Assembly: GCA_002377645.1 (NCBI GenBank)
Contig: DFQF01000091.1
Span: 5,485 to 11,382 of the forward strand
Origin: Nitrospinaceae bacterium UBA3496
Lineage (GTDB): Bacteria > UBA8248
Reading direction: 5' to 3'
DNA length: 5,898 bases
The notes beneath the pieces are model-generated. The model saw only the letters and a list, made by a program, of their open reading frames with translations. It had not been told where the DNA came from and searched no databases. This document shows positions 5,555-5,898 of the stretch, one piece after another; position 1 is the first letter of the stretch; each line of letters starts with the position of its first letter. The position numbers and the translations under genes were made by a program.

Positions 5555-5898
5555 ATGGACAATGTAGGTGTTGCAGTAATCGGTTCAGGTGGAATAGGTA
5601 CTCTTCGAGCTCATTCATGCGCACAAATACCACAAGTTGGTCATATGGCAATATGCGACATTGACACTGAGAAACTTGATAGACTTGCTGAAACTGTTAG
5701 AGCCGATGTAGTCACAAAAGATTATAGAGAAGCGATAGAAGACGACCGTGTTAAAGCCGTTATCATTTCTACAGATGAAGAATCTCATTATGAACCTGCA
5801 AAATTAGCTGCTGAACTTGGGAAACCCGTTCTTATAGAAAAACCATTTGTTTTAAATCTAGACGAAGCAGATGATATTATAGAAGTAGCAAAAAAAAA
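5555..5898 (+). CDS. Gfo/Idh/MocA-family oxidoreductase, N-terminal part (cut by window end)
   Basis: The visible 114 residues are an NAD(P)-binding Rossmann domain of the Gfo/Idh/MocA family, whose members include glucose-fructose oxidoreductase and inositol 2-dehydrogenase. VAVIGSGGIG (6-15) is the dinucleotide-binding loop. Asp35 in AICDID (32-37) ends the second strand and suggests NAD(H). AVIISTDEESHYEPA (68-82) matches the family's strand-loop-helix with S/T...H. EKPF (95-98) is the hallmark EKP motif, whose Lys is commonly catalytic. Full-length relatives have about 330-400 residues, so roughly two thirds is missing, including the substrate-binding domain. The start is ATG with GGAGG 7 nt upstream. 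Pairing with the dehydrogenase suggests sequential oxidation or reduction of a sugar or polyol, but this part of the protein does not reveal the substrate. Confidence 0.9.
   Translation, partial: MDNVGVAVIGSGGIGTLRAHSCAQIPQVGHMAICDIDTEKLDRLAETVRADVVTKDYREAIEDDRVKAVIISTDEESHYEPAKLAAELGKPVLIEKPFVLNLDEADDIIEVAKK

Noticed and set aside
1..5898. CIRCE operator (TTAGCACTC-N9-GAGTGCTAA), expected near HrcA-controlled genes
   Set aside because: No match was seen on reading the intergenic regions; any such site would lie upstream of the window or elsewhere in the genome.

Overview
This AT-rich window carries an ordinary housekeeping operon on the left, a short convergent lipoprotein gene in the middle, and the start of an oxidoreductase cluster on the right. 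The organism is a bacterium, probably Gram-negative, because of the small lipoprotein of entericidin type. HrcA is present, and start codons seem relaxed, with TTG probably used for three genes. The genes visible here do not fix a phylum. An AT-rich environmental lineage fits, but that is inference.

Positions 1-3975 (+ strand) hold four tightly packed genes: hrcA (heat-shock repressor, 5' end cut by the window), prmA (ribosomal protein L11 methyltransferase), rsmE (16S rRNA m3U1498 methyltransferase) and purD (GAR synthetase). The gaps are 13 nt, a probable 4-nt overlap, and 39 nt, so they are probably co-transcribed. In Firmicutes such as Bacillus subtilis, hrcA and the prmA-rsmE pair flank grpE-dnaK-dnaJ. 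Here those chaperone genes are absent between hrcA and prmA. A weak AT-rich hairpin followed by T7 (4068-4100) may end this transcript.

Positions 4103-4273 (- strand) encode a 56-residue lipoprotein with a clear lipobox and an entericidin-like tail, preceded by a good Shine-Dalgarno. The 190-nt divergent region 4274-4463 is extremely AT-rich. It contains a perfect 16-bp palindrome and two further inverted repeats, and is the natural place for control of the lipoprotein gene and the rightward cluster.

Positions 4464-5898 (+ strand) hold a complete medium-chain zinc-type alcohol dehydrogenase, with a TTG start behind a strong GGAGG. It keeps the four structural-zinc cysteines but lacks the usual first catalytic-zinc cysteine. 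After 59 nt comes the N-terminal part of a Gfo/Idh/MocA-family oxidoreductase, cut by the window end. Two NAD(P)-dependent oxidoreductases in series suggest a small catabolic module for a sugar, polyol or alcohol, but the substrate cannot be read from the sequence.

I found no tRNA, rRNA, CRISPR, insertion sequence or phage feature, and no convincing undescribed multi-gene system. The most noteworthy points are the small lipoprotein gene, the altered zinc site of the dehydrogenase, the palindrome in the divergent region, and the hrcA-prmA junction without chaperone genes.
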